From contig JAWCMQ010000001.1 in the NCBI GenBank assembly GCA_039091255.1, positions 124,001-188,000 of the forward strand: 64,000 nucleotides of DNA, in the 5' to 3' direction. The translations under genes and the position numbers were made by a program. Under the pieces are notes generated by a model. The model saw nothing but the letters and a program-made list of their open reading frames with translations, was not told where the DNA came from and made no database searches. Shown piece by piece: positions 8,621-16,743 of this stretch (position 1 is the stretch's first letter; every line of letters starts with the position of its first letter). Source of the stretch: JAWCMQ01 sp039091255 (lineage in GTDB: Archaea > Aenigmatarchaeota > Aenigmatarchaeia > GW2011-AR5 > JACRAC01).

Positions 8621-9106
8621 TTATCGTATCGTCGAGAACTTATAGCCCGTAAGGTGCATCAGCGGCTTGAACGGCTTGGCAGGCGCGTGCACCGCCACGA
8701 CCTCGCCGATTATGAGGCAATGCTTCTTGATGACCTCGCGCACCCTGCATTCGAGTGCCGCGGGGCACTCATTAATCAAGGGCGGATTGACCTTCGAAGC
8801 CGCTCGCCACGTAAGACCCGCCTTTTCCAGCTCGTTCACGCCGCGCGGAAACGGCTTGGCACATGTCAAAACCTGCTTCTCGAGCTTCAGCGGAGGGATC
8901 CCGATGGTAAACTCGTTGGTTTCCATCACATTCTTCCACGTGTCATGGCTGTCATCGATGACCATCGCCACAAGTGGCGGGTCGAACTCGATAGGAACAA
9001 GCCAGTCTGCAGGCGCAGAATTTATCCTTCCGCGCTTGTCGACGGTCGTTATCATGCAGACGACGCGCGGATAAAGCAGCTTGTAGGCGTCGGATAGTTT
9101 GGCCAT
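8621..9106 (-). CDS. Flavin reductase-like (FMN-binding split barrel) protein
   Basis: 161 residues of the flavin reductase-like family, which bind FMN and often act as NAD(P)H:flavin oxidoreductases. Visible features are the opening RVVCMITTVDKRGRINSAP, the PLVAMVIDD strand and NEFTIGIP. A GGAGGCG ribosome-binding site precedes the ATG by about 8 nt. It heads a unit with the rhomboid gene. The electron acceptor cannot be told from sequence. Confidence 0.8.
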   Translation of the reverse strand: MAKLSDAYKLLYPRVVCMITTVDKRGRINSAPADWLVPIEFDPPLVAMVIDDSHDTWKNVMETNEFTIGIPPLKLEKQVLTCAKPFPRGVNELEKAGLTWRAASKVNPPLINECPAALECRVREVIKKHCLIIGEVVAVHAPAKPFKPLMHLTGYKFSTIR

Positions 9107-9189
9107 GATTACATACGCCTCCCTTCCTTTATCTCCTTTTCGGGGCAGGATTCAGTAACATGGAGCGTGAATTCAAGTCGAGCCCGGTG

Positions 9190-9211
9190 CAGCTGTCCGA
9201 CAAGACAGCTG
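9190..9211. terminator. Perfect inverted repeat after trpS
   Basis: CAGCTGTC (9190-9197), a 6-nt loop and GACAGCTG (9204-9211) form an 8-bp perfect hairpin in the 176-nt spacer between trpS and the flavin reductase gene. There is no T-run beside it, so a terminator role is a guess; it could equally be a protein-binding palindrome. No gene is seen in this spacer. Confidence 0.35.
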
Positions 9212-9282
9212 ACCAACGCAATAACCGCTTATCTCGCAAGAGCCTAGAAGAAGGGCAATTGCAGCTGCAGCGCATCATCCCT

Positions 9283-10413
9283 TCATATGTTCAAAAACTT
9301 GTCCAGCTTGTCCTTCGCTTTCTCCACGCGCTTTCTGTGCGCAGCGAGCCATTCAGACAGCAGCCTGGCGCACTCTGCCTTGCAGTCGCCGCAGACACGC
9401 TTGCCTGAGCGGCATTCTTGCCAGACGCGCTTAGCGTGCGCATCGTCTTTGGCGACATGGAAATTGTAGTATTCGAATACGTTGCACACGTCTGGATTGC
9501 CGCCGTTCTTGCGCTGCTCCTCGACCGTGCCTGCGCCGCCCGTTTTTGCGCGCCCGATTTTCTCGCGCACGGCTTCCTCATCGTCGTCCATGTAGACGCA
9601 CGTCTCAGGCCTCGAGCCGCTCATCTTGCCCCCGCGCAAGCCATGCATGAACCGATGGTATGTGGAGCTCGGCTTCATCATGCCCGCCCTCTCGGCGACG
9701 TCCCTTGAAAGCCGCATGTACGGGTCCTGGTCTATGCCTATAGGGACAACGGTCGGCTTAGGCCCGCCGAATTCGGGCAGCTGCGGAAGCAGGATATGCG
9801 CCATCTGCGTGACGGCATAGAACACTTGCCCGGGCGGCGTCGAATTGTCGAACCCGAATATCGCGTTTATAGTAGAAATCGTGACCTTCGTCGAAAGCGT
9901 CATCGCAAGTTCGTATACGCGGGGAATCTTCGTTGAGATGAATATATGCGTCCGCTCCGGGTCGAATCCCATGGCGATGATGTTAGGTATCACGACGTTC
10001 ATCGCCGTCTTCGTCGCCTGCTCGATGCTCGGTGCTTTTTTGAAGACGTACGATTCGTCGTTCGAGATGGGTATGAAAACCTCACCGCCTTGCTGCTGCA
10101 GCCACAGCGCCTGGTCTAAAAACAGCTTGTTGCCGAAGTGCAGCCGCCCCGACGGATTTGCGCCTGTGAGCACGGCGAACGGCTTCCTCTTGTCCATCGC
10201 CTCTATGATTGCAGCGAAATCTCGCTGCCCAACAACGATGCCGCGGCTATACAGATAATGCGGCTTTCGTATGCGCGGCAGCAGTGGCGACATGTCGTCT
10301 ATGCCGAATTCCCTCAGCAGCGGCTTGTACTCTTCAGCGGAATACGGGACTTCTCCGACTACCTCTGCTACATCGATTTTTGTCTTCATGTCTTCTGATT
10401 GGCCGACCGGCAT
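9283..10413 (-). CDS. trpS: Tryptophanyl-tRNA synthetase (archaeal type)
   Basis: Class I synthetase charging tRNA-Trp. The HIGH equivalent is PSGRLHFGN near residues 88-96 and the KMSKS equivalent is GGKMSGSRPE near 255. The long N-terminal region and a C-terminal cysteine-containing segment (CGDCKAEC) fit the archaeal form. A TATA box (GATATATAAA, minus strand, about 10440-10452) places the transcript start near 10418, so the ATG at 10413 is kept; the ATG at 10389 is an alternative. It is divergent from the TFS gene. Confidence 0.94.
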   Translation of the reverse strand: MPVGQSEDMKTKIDVAEVVGEVPYSAEEYKPLLREFGIDDMSPLLPRIRKPHYLYSRGIVVGQRDFAAIIEAMDKRKPFAVLTGANPSGRLHFGNKLFLDQALWLQQQGGEVFIPISNDESYVFKKAPSIEQATKTAMNVVIPNIIAMGFDPERTHIFISTKIPRVYELAMTLSTKVTISTINAIFGFDNSTPPGQVFYAVTQMAHILLPQLPEFGGPKPTVVPIGIDQDPYMRLSRDVAERAGMMKPSSTYHRFMHGLRGGKMSGSRPETCVYMDDDEEAVREKIGRAKTGGAGTVEEQRKNGGNPDVCNVFEYYNFHVAKDDAHAKRVWQECRSGKRVCGDCKAECARLLSEWLAAHRKRVEKAKDKLDKFLNI

Positions 10414-10438
10414 ATTATCAAGTAATCTTCTTTGCCAC

Positions 10439-10454
10439 GCCTTTTTATATATCG
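10439..10454. promoter_or_regulatory. Shared, near-palindromic TATA element between trpS and TFS
   Basis: The A/T-rich core TTTTTATATATCG reads as a TATA box on both strands. It is well spaced for trpS on the minus strand and lies 80 nt upstream of the TFS gene on the plus strand. Confidence 0.4.
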
Positions 10455-10531
10455 AGATTCATCATATCGCCACCGGGCATGCGGGATGCTGCCATTCGGA
10501 ATATGCCAATAAAACAGCGGAGTTGTTTTCG

Positions 10532-10837
10532 GTGTTCGGCTTTTGTAGATGTGGCGGTCTGCTCGTTCCAGAAAAAGGAGGCTTGCGCTGCAGGAAATGC
10601 GGGGCACAGCAGCCGCCCAGCGGCGCAGGCGGCATCGTGAAGAGCGTTCACGAAAGCAAAGGCGTTGCTGTCATCGAAACTGATGAACCGTCACTGCCGA
10701 CGATGGAAGTCGATTGCCCTAAATGCGGCAACAGCGCATGCTATTTCTGGGTCATTCAAACGCGGGCATCAGACGAACCGCCCACGCGCTTTTTCCGCTG
10801 CACGAAATGCCGGTATACATGGAGAGAATACAGCTAA
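10532..10837 (+). CDS. tfs: Transcription factor S (TFIIS/Rpb9-like cleavage factor)
   Basis: About 101 residues. The N-terminal zinc ribbon is FCRCGGLLVP ... CRKCG. The C-terminal ribbon is CPKCGN ... CTKCRYTWREYS, with the acidic DE pair in RASDEPPTRFF that reaches the polymerase active site to stimulate RNA cleavage. There is no ATG near the expected N-terminus, so translation probably begins at GTG 10532 (FGFCRCGG); TTG at 10523 is an alternative. Its stop overlaps the end of the convergent NreA-like gene by 4 nt. Confidence 0.92.
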   Translation: MFGFCRCGGLLVPEKGGLRCRKCGAQQPPSGAGGIVKSVHESKGVAVIETDEPSLPTMEVDCPKCGNSACYFWVIQTRASDEPPTRFFRCTKCRYTWREYS

Positions 10838-12114
10838 TCCGCTGCATGCTTCAGACTTCCTAAGTTGGTCGCCTCCGCTAGCGCCTTCTGAGCGGACAGC
10901 GCGCGAAACAATCGAGAATTTTCCATCCACACCTTAAGCGGTATCTCCAGCCGCGATTGCACGTGGCGGAGCGCACCCGCAAGCGTGTCGAATTTAAGCG
11001 GTTCGCTGCGTAGCGCCTGGCGCACATGCTCGCGCACGTTCCAGACGCCGACAGGCATTATGTATCCTGGATGCGCTTCGCGCAAGATTATGACAGTCGC
11101 CTGCCGCTTCAGCCGCACCAGCAGCTCGCACACGGCAAGCCGCGCGGCATAGTAGCATCCGCCTATCTCGGCATACCTTTTGCGCGGCAGCCAGCCTTCG
11201 GCACTGGAATACATCTCAACGCAGCGACCGGTCGCATTCCACACCGTCCCAGGGTACCACGCCTCCATAAGCTCATACGACCAGTGCCGGGGCATCATCA
11301 GGACTTCCCAGCGGTTGTCCAGCGCGACCGTCTCATAGACGCGGAACTCGTCTATTGTGGGGAACTCCTTCACCTGCGCCAGCAGGTGCTTTCCTATCGC
11401 ATCATCGACTGCGGTGATTGCCCAGCGCGTTGGAACGAACCGCCTCCGATTTTTCAGTCCGAAAAGGCCCGCAGAAAACGCCTTCTGTATTTTTGAGACC
11501 AGCACCCCCTTTTCGTAAAGTTCGATGATAGCATCCGCCGCTTTCAGGTCCGTGTCGGAGTGCGCCTTCTCTATCTTCGTGTCGGCCCTGGTCCCGGACA
11601 CCTGCACACTCTTGAGCGGCGCGCTAGGGCCGAATGGCTGCGTATGGTCGTCCCAGCGCACGACATGCCGCGGCTTCTTCTCAAGCTCGAGGTCGACATA
11701 CGCGCTGTCCTTCGAAAGAGCAAGCTCCTGCGTGAAATCGACTATTCCTGACCTGTTCACATCCCTTACGTTCACGGCGTACATGCCGCGCAGCAGTTGG
11801 CTGCGCATCTCAACGATGTCGGCAATCGAGCGCCCCGGCCACATTTCGGGGGTCCCCAGCAGCGATGTATCGCCCTCAAGCGGCGGCACAAGCGGTCCGA
11901 TGAAGACTTTAGGGTAGCCTATGCGGCCAACAAAAATGTCCGGAGGCGATGAGCCCGACAACTCCATCGCATCGAGCATTTTCATCGCCTTGATAGAATA
12001 GTAAAATCGCAGCAGGGCGGGATCGCGCATGCGCCTGTAAGCAGCAGGCGTGTGCTCGATGCTGGGACTTGTTTTGGGCATCGAAGGAACAGGGATGCTG
12101 CCTGGTTCAGCCAT
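10834..12114 (-). CDS. nreA: NreA-like archaeal DNA repair protein
   Basis: Archaeal Nre family protein, linked to repair through interaction with PCNA in other archaea. Family hallmarks are PPDIFVGRIGYPKVFIGPLVPP near residue 60 and later TRWAITAVDD and MMPRHWSYELMEAWYPGTVWN. The start at 12114 (MAEPGSIPV) lies about 27 nt from a TATA box at 12135-12146, so it is leaderless. The C-terminus (QKALAEATNL) does not show the classic PIP aromatic pair that some NreA proteins carry. No N-terminal zinc motif is seen. Confidence 0.82.
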   Translation of the reverse strand: MAEPGSIPVPSMPKTSPSIEHTPAAYRRMRDPALLRFYYSIKAMKMLDAMELSGSSPPDIFVGRIGYPKVFIGPLVPPLEGDTSLLGTPEMWPGRSIADIVEMRSQLLRGMYAVNVRDVNRSGIVDFTQELALSKDSAYVDLELEKKPRHVVRWDDHTQPFGPSAPLKSVQVSGTRADTKIEKAHSDTDLKAADAIIELYEKGVLVSKIQKAFSAGLFGLKNRRRFVPTRWAITAVDDAIGKHLLAQVKEFPTIDEFRVYETVALDNRWEVLMMPRHWSYELMEAWYPGTVWNATGRCVEMYSSAEGWLPRKRYAEIGGCYYAARLAVCELLVRLKRQATVIILREAHPGYIMPVGVWNVREHVRQALRSEPLKFDTLAGALRHVQSRLEIPLKVWMENSRLFRALSAQKALAEATNLGSLKHAAD

Positions 12115-12167
12115 ACAAATAATTATGGCAAGAATAAAATAAATCAATCAAAAAGAAATCGCACGCT

Positions 12168-12320
12168 TTATTTCTTCATCGCCAACGCGCCGAGAACAAC
12201 GACGAGAACTCCAAGGATAGATTCAAGATACTGGAGCGTCGTTCCTCCGGTCACCCATGGCGCAATCAGCACCAACAGTCCGAAGATGACTGTCAGCAAT
12301 GCCATCGGGTTCATCGCCAT
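12168..12320 (-). CDS. Small two-helix membrane protein
   Basis: 50 residues with two hydrophobic segments (LLTVIFGLLVLIAPWV and YLESILGVLVVVLGALA) and a short lysine tail. The ATG at 12320 has CAGGTG about 7 nt upstream and a TATA-like TTTTATATG near 12350. It resembles small DUF-type archaeal membrane proteins of unknown function. It lies between the exchanger gene and nreA on the same strand. Confidence 0.6.
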   Translation of the reverse strand: MAMNPMALLTVIFGLLVLIAPWVTGGTTLQYLESILGVLVVVLGALAMKK

Positions 12321-12406
12321 TTTTACACCTGATTTAATTTGGGTTGCCACATATAAAAATATGACGGATTGGCGCGCTAGCCGAAGAATCCGGCTGCAAG
12401 CGCCCA

Positions 12407-13321
12407 TCACTTGGCCAGCATAAGCACGAAAAACATGATGTAAACGAACAGAAGACCCAAGCTCTCATGCGGATGAAGGCGCCGCCTGAGCGAAATGGCT
12501 GCCGTAAGCAATCCGGCAATTAGGCTCGCGCTGAAGAACATCACATCCTCAGCGGCGAGCGGAAACGATGCCGAAAGAGACGCAACACCGAGGATGAGTC
12601 CGAGGTTTGTTATCAAAGAGCCTGCGACGTTGCCCAGCGCCAGTGAAAAGCGCTTTTCTGCCATCGCGATGGAAGATACCGCCATCTCGGGCAAAGTAGT
12701 CCCAAATGCTATAACAAGGCCGGCAATTAGAGCCTCCGGAATTCCGAAAAGCCCAGAGATGCCGATAGTCGATGCTACAACAAAGTGCGACGACAGCAAC
12801 ACACCGCCTATGGACGCAACCACAACGGCAGCGTGGTGCATCACATTTCCGTGTGCTCTCGCCCTTCTGCCATGGTTCTCTCGTACTAGAAAGTAAGTGC
12901 TAGCGGCAAACATCAGGATTGCAAAGACCCCGAAAGCCGCGTCTAATCGGCCGGATATCAGGGCTGCTGCGCTCACGGCCGCGCTCATCAGCGAAGCGGC
13001 AACAAGCGGCCAGGCGTCTTTTTTTCTGATTGTAATCGCACCGAACAGTCCAGCAACGCCGAGAACGAGCGTGGCATCGCTAACGTTCGCACCGGGCAGC
13101 ATCGCCAAGACTATCTTCGCCTCGCCTTCAAGCGCAGCAAACGCCGTGATGGCAAGCTCTGGAAGCGACGTTCCTATCGCCAGAAAAAACATCCCTACAA
13201 CAACCTGCGGCAGCCTTAGGCGGTGGCTTAAGCTCTCCGCAGACATCACTGTCGCTTCGGATGTCACGACAAGCGATGCCATGCTCGCTGCAAAAATAAT
13301 CAAGCTGTCGAACGGTTCCAT
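12407..13321 (-). CDS. Calcium/sodium antiporter (CaCA family)
   Basis: About 304 residues with ten or eleven membrane segments in two inverted halves. The ion-binding alpha repeats are AIGTSLPELAIT in the first half and AFGTTLPEMAVSS in the second, each with the essential glutamate. It exchanges Ca2+ for Na+ or H+ at the cytoplasmic membrane. The start is the ATG at 13321 (MEPFDSL); an in-frame TTG lies further upstream. It is divergent from the ferredoxin gene. Confidence 0.88.
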   Translation of the reverse strand: MEPFDSLIIFAASMASLVVTSEATVMSAESLSHRLRLPQVVVGMFFLAIGTSLPELAITAFAALEGEAKIVLAMLPGANVSDATLVLGVAGLFGAITIRKKDAWPLVAASLMSAAVSAAALISGRLDAAFGVFAILMFAASTYFLVRENHGRRARAHGNVMHHAAVVVASIGGVLLSSHFVVASTIGISGLFGIPEALIAGLVIAFGTTLPEMAVSSIAMAEKRFSLALGNVAGSLITNLGLILGVASLSASFPLAAEDVMFFSASLIAGLLTAAISLRRRLHPHESLGLLFVYIMFFVLMLAK

Positions 13322-13322
13322 T

Positions 13323-13334
13323 CTATTTATATTC
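13323..13334 (+). promoter_or_regulatory. TATA box of the ferredoxin gene
   Basis: CTATTTATATTC lies about 27 nt before the ATG at 13354, supporting that ATG as a leaderless start. Confidence 0.5.
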
Positions 13335-13353
13335 GTTGGCTGCAAATTTAACG

Positions 13354-13653
13354 ATGATTGTTATGCCTATAAATCCAAAAGTTCTGCAGTCGAAGCCGAC
13401 CGGCCAGCACGCCGGCCACGCCGTGCGCGCAGCCACCGGAAAGTTGGGAGTGCACGGAACGAATGTGGCCGTGGACCAAGACCTGTGCAGCGGTTGTGGC
13501 TCATGCGCGCAAGTTTGCCCCGCCAAGGTATACGACATCATTAGCGTCAACGGGCAGAAAAAGTCTGACCCAGCTCGCGAGAAGGATTGCATAGCATGCC
13601 GCGCATGCGAAGCTGTGTGCCCGACAAAAGCTATTCTTATCTCCGGAAAGTGA
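13354..13653 (+). CDS. Ferredoxin with two 4Fe-4S clusters
   Basis: 99-residue electron carrier. Both cluster motifs are complete: CSGCGSCAQVCP near residues 45-56 and CIACRACEAVCP near 80-91. An N-terminal extension of about 40 residues containing a GQHAGHAV segment recalls archaeal ferredoxins with an extra N-terminal region; zinc binding there cannot be judged. A TATA box supports the start at 13354. It ends before a 144-nt spacer facing the PRTase gene. Confidence 0.9.
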   Translation: MIVMPINPKVLQSKPTGQHAGHAVRAATGKLGVHGTNVAVDQDLCSGCGSCAQVCPAKVYDIISVNGQKKSDPAREKDCIACRACEAVCPTKAILISGK

Positions 13654-13797
13654 AGCATTCCGAGATCCTGAAAGAAGGCCGTTTTCTTTCGAGGATTAGG
13701 CCGAAGCGATGCTCACGCTATAATCGCAGGCTTTAGACTGCGGCTCTTCTGGCGGACAGCACTCGAGCAGCGCGATGGAAGGAAGCGTAACCTCCGA
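13654..13797. other. Convergent spacer, no gene seen
   Basis: 144 nt between the ferredoxin and PRTase stop codons. It contains a GAAAGA ... TCTTTC inverted repeat near 13672-13692 that may end the ferredoxin transcript. No tRNA-like or coding signal was found. Confidence 0.3.
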
Positions 13798-14805
13798 CTA
13801 AGAACATCTTTCGCTTGTAAGATCGCCCGGCTGCGCACCAGGCAGGCGAGACATTTCCTGATACACCGTCATGTCTGCCACCGAATAGAGTTCTACCCCA
13901 CACGCGCCGAGCTTCGCAGCTGCCCCTTCCATCCTATCGAGGAGCACAACGCATGCACGCACATTTCCTTTAGCGTTCTCGAGCGCCTCTACTAATGCTA
14001 GCTTGGTCTCGCCTGTGCCCACAACATCTTCGAGCAGAAGGACATGCGCGCCTCCTAAGTCATGTTCAGCTACATAGCCGCTACCCTTCCTAGTGAGTTT
14101 TACAGCGCTCAGGCCCAACTTCCGAGCAATTGGCTCAGCCAATTCGTACATGCGAACGTCGTCTTCAGGGGGTCTTCCAGAAACCTCTCTGCTCGCAAGC
14201 ACATCGGGATTAAACTTTCGCACTGCAGATGACAACACGCCTTCGAGAATGTCCCTGGTCCGCGGGTAGTTTATAAGAACCGAGGTCCTAAAATATGGCT
14301 TCACGACCCTGCCATCTGGAAATCGGACACCGTCCTCCTCAACGGCATAGTCCATGTTCCGATAGAGACTGACTAGCATCCGCGATATTGCTGGGTCTAT
14401 GTCCTGGTCCGAGGGACTTAAAAAGTAATTCGTATAGATGCAATACGCATTGCGAGCGCGACTGTGCTCGCCATCCGGGTCAACGACCAGGAGTCTGATG
14501 TTGTCATTCCGGCTCACCATCGCCCTGAATTGTCCAAAATCACCTTTGAAATTTTTCGTATTTAGATAAAGAATGGTCGGCCCTGTCGCTTGCACCTCTT
14601 GATCGGCGCTCGTGACAGGCTGAATGCTATAATCCGACTGCAGATGCTTTCTTACGCGATAGCCCGCACCTATTGCCCTCGATCCCCACAATATCACTTC
14701 CCGTATGCCTCCGATCTCGCTTTCGGAACTGTCAGGCACTCGGCCTGTTTTGAATACGTAAGAGATGTCCTTCAAGAGCGACTCGAAGCGTGGCGTGCCC
14801 GGCAT
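13798..14805 (-). CDS. Phosphoribosyltransferase, OPRT-like, with N-terminal extension
   Basis: The C-terminal half carries a type I PRPP-binding motif (VLLLEDVVGTGETKLAL) followed by VVLLDRMEGAAAKL and ELYSVADMTVY, resembling orotate phosphoribosyltransferase. The first 150 or so residues are not part of a normal OPRT (about 200 residues) and match no family I recognise. The product could be PyrE or a PRTase for another base. The start is the ATG at 14805, with in-frame GTG at 14814; a TATA-like CTTTTATG lies near 14840. It is divergent from guaA. Confidence 0.68.
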   Translation of the reverse strand: MPGTPRFESLLKDISYVFKTGRVPDSSESEIGGIREVILWGSRAIGAGYRVRKHLQSDYSIQPVTSADQEVQATGPTILYLNTKNFKGDFGQFRAMVSRNDNIRLLVVDPDGEHSRARNAYCIYTNYFLSPSDQDIDPAISRMLVSLYRNMDYAVEEDGVRFPDGRVVKPYFRTSVLINYPRTRDILEGVLSSAVRKFNPDVLASREVSGRPPEDDVRMYELAEPIARKLGLSAVKLTRKGSGYVAEHDLGGAHVLLLEDVVGTGETKLALVEALENAKGNVRACVVLLDRMEGAAAKLGACGVELYSVADMTVYQEMSRLPGAQPGDLTSERCS

Positions 14806-14901
14806 AGTTGACACGCGTAAATGATGCAGTCAAAACATAAAAGGTCGTTGCTGCTTTTCCGAGCTCATAAAGTTCAAGACATTTTATTCCTTATTTTCTA
14901 T

Positions 14902-16740
14902 ATGACCGAAAAGCTTGCCATCATCGACTTCGGCAGCCAGTACACGCAGACCATTGCGCGAAGGTTTCGCGAGCTGGACATATTCGCAGAAATCGTGAAG
15001 CCCACAGCACCGATTCACATGTTGCGGGGCTACAAAGCATATGTTCTTTCGGGTGGGCCTGCCAGCGTATACGACGCAGGTGCGCCGAAGCTGCCCGATG
15101 AAATCTGGGAAAGCGGCGTCCCCATTCTCTGCATATGCTACGGCATGCAGCTTGCAGGTCAGCGCTTCGGATGCAATGTCGCGCCAGGCACGAAACGCGA
15201 ATACGGGAAGGTGGAGGTGAGGTTCACGCGAAGCGATGAAATCGGCATGTTCGCAGGCCTGCCGCCAGAGCAAGTCGTCTGGATGTCGCATGGCGATTCA
15301 GTCCTTGAGCCAGGAACCGGAGGCTTCGAGCCTCTTGCCGTAAGCAAAAACGGCATCGTCGCGGCCATGAAGCACAAAAGCAAGCCGATATATTGCGTGC
15401 AGTTCCACCCCGAGGTTTCGCACACGCAATACGGCAAGGAGATGCTCAAGAACTTCGCATACGGCGTGTGCGGCTTCAAGGGCGACTGGAAGATGGAAGA
15501 TTACATCGACAGGGCGGAGCGGGAGATTGCGGCAGCAGTCGGCAATGGCCATGCATCGATTCTGGTTTCAGGCGGCGTCGATTCGACGACCCTTGCATGC
15601 ATCGCGAAGCATGTGCTTGGAGATAGACTGAAGCTCATCTACCTTGACATGGGCCAGGCGCGCAAGGGCGAGACAGAATGGGTCGTTGGCCAACTGAGGT
15701 CGCTCGGCTTTTCGAACATAGAAGTCATCGACATGTCGGATGAGATGCTTGGCCTGCTTACGGGCATAGTGGACGCGGCGCAGAAACGAAAGGCGATAAG
15801 TCGGCGCTATAAGCAGCGCAGCATCGATGAGATCAATGAGGGGCGAAAGTTGCTGCAAGGCACGCTCTACCCGGACATCATCGAAAGTGGATGGAGCTTG
15901 CAGCATTTCGATGGGAAAGAAACGCTGAACCGGCAGCATGCCGACAAGATAAAGGAGCACCACAACGTCGAGGAGATGGGCGCACTCAGGCAGTCGGGAG
16001 AGCTCGTCGAGCCCTTCCGCTATCTCTTTAAGGATGAGGTTCGCAAGCTCGCGCGCATCCTCGGACTGCCACCAGAAATTGCTGAGCGCGAGCCGTTTCC
16101 AGGACCAGGGCTGTACGTGCGGCACATCGGGAACGTGAAGAAACCCGATAACTACGGCGACATCGAAGCCTTCGTCCATGAGCGGGCGAAGCGGCATGGT
16201 ATGAAAGGTTACCTATTTCCAATCCTCACAGTAGGCGTGCAAGGGGACGGTCGCACATACAAGCCGATGGCGATACTTGCCGGAAAGGCAGACTGGCAGA
16301 CCATGCGCGCAGCCGCCAGCGATATTGTATCGAGCACGCGCGAGGTCAACCGCGTCGCATATTGCCTGACGCACGACAGCCTGGATAGGGACGCACTGCG
16401 CAACACTGCGCCTATGCCTATAGCAATGAAGAGCATGGCGCTTGTGCGCGAACTCGATGCCATTGGCAGGGAAGTCGCAACGACCGACCCATCGTACAAG
16501 AAAGTCAGCCAGATGCCGTTCAATCTCTTCGCAGGCGGCTGGGCAGGCATCCGCGACTTCTCGACAGAAGACTTTATGACAGGCCGCCCGCTCGAGAAGC
16601 CCGATGAAATGCCCTGGGAAGTGCCCTACGAAATCGCGAAAAGGATGACAAACAGCCCAGAAGTTAAAGCATTAGGCGGCATCCGTGGCGTCTTGCTAGA
16701 CATTACCGACAAACCGCCTGCGACTACGGAAGCGGAATAG
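14902..16740 (+). CDS. guaA: GMP synthase, single-chain long form
   Basis: Converts XMP to GMP with glutamine and ATP. The N-terminal class I amidotransferase has its cysteine in ILCICYGMQLAG and its histidine/glutamate in FHPEVSHT. The ATP-pyrophosphatase domain has the P-loop SGGVDSTT. The C-terminal dimerisation domain ends KPPATTEAE. At 612 residues it is longer than the usual bacterial enzyme (about 525) and is fused, whereas many euryarchaea use two separate subunits. Extra sequence lies in the C-terminal half. The start is the ATG at 14902 (MTEKLAIIDFG), the natural amidotransferase N-terminus; the upstream in-frame ATG adds 27 unlike residues. Confidence 0.94.
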   Translation: MTEKLAIIDFGSQYTQTIARRFRELDIFAEIVKPTAPIHMLRGYKAYVLSGGPASVYDAGAPKLPDEIWESGVPILCICYGMQLAGQRFGCNVAPGTKREYGKVEVRFTRSDEIGMFAGLPPEQVVWMSHGDSVLEPGTGGFEPLAVSKNGIVAAMKHKSKPIYCVQFHPEVSHTQYGKEMLKNFAYGVCGFKGDWKMEDYIDRAEREIAAAVGNGHASILVSGGVDSTTLACIAKHVLGDRLKLIYLDMGQARKGETEWVVGQLRSLGFSNIEVIDMSDEMLGLLTGIVDAAQKRKAISRRYKQRSIDEINEGRKLLQGTLYPDIIESGWSLQHFDGKETLNRQHADKIKEHHNVEEMGALRQSGELVEPFRYLFKDEVRKLARILGLPPEIAEREPFPGPGLYVRHIGNVKKPDNYGDIEAFVHERAKRHGMKGYLFPILTVGVQGDGRTYKPMAILAGKADWQTMRAAASDIVSSTREVNRVAYCLTHDSLDRDALRNTAPMPIAMKSMALVRELDAIGREVATTDPSYKKVSQMPFNLFAGGWAGIRDFSTEDFMTGRPLEKPDEMPWEVPYEIAKRMTNSPEVKALGGIRGVLLDITDKPPATTEAE

Positions 16741-16743
16741 GCG

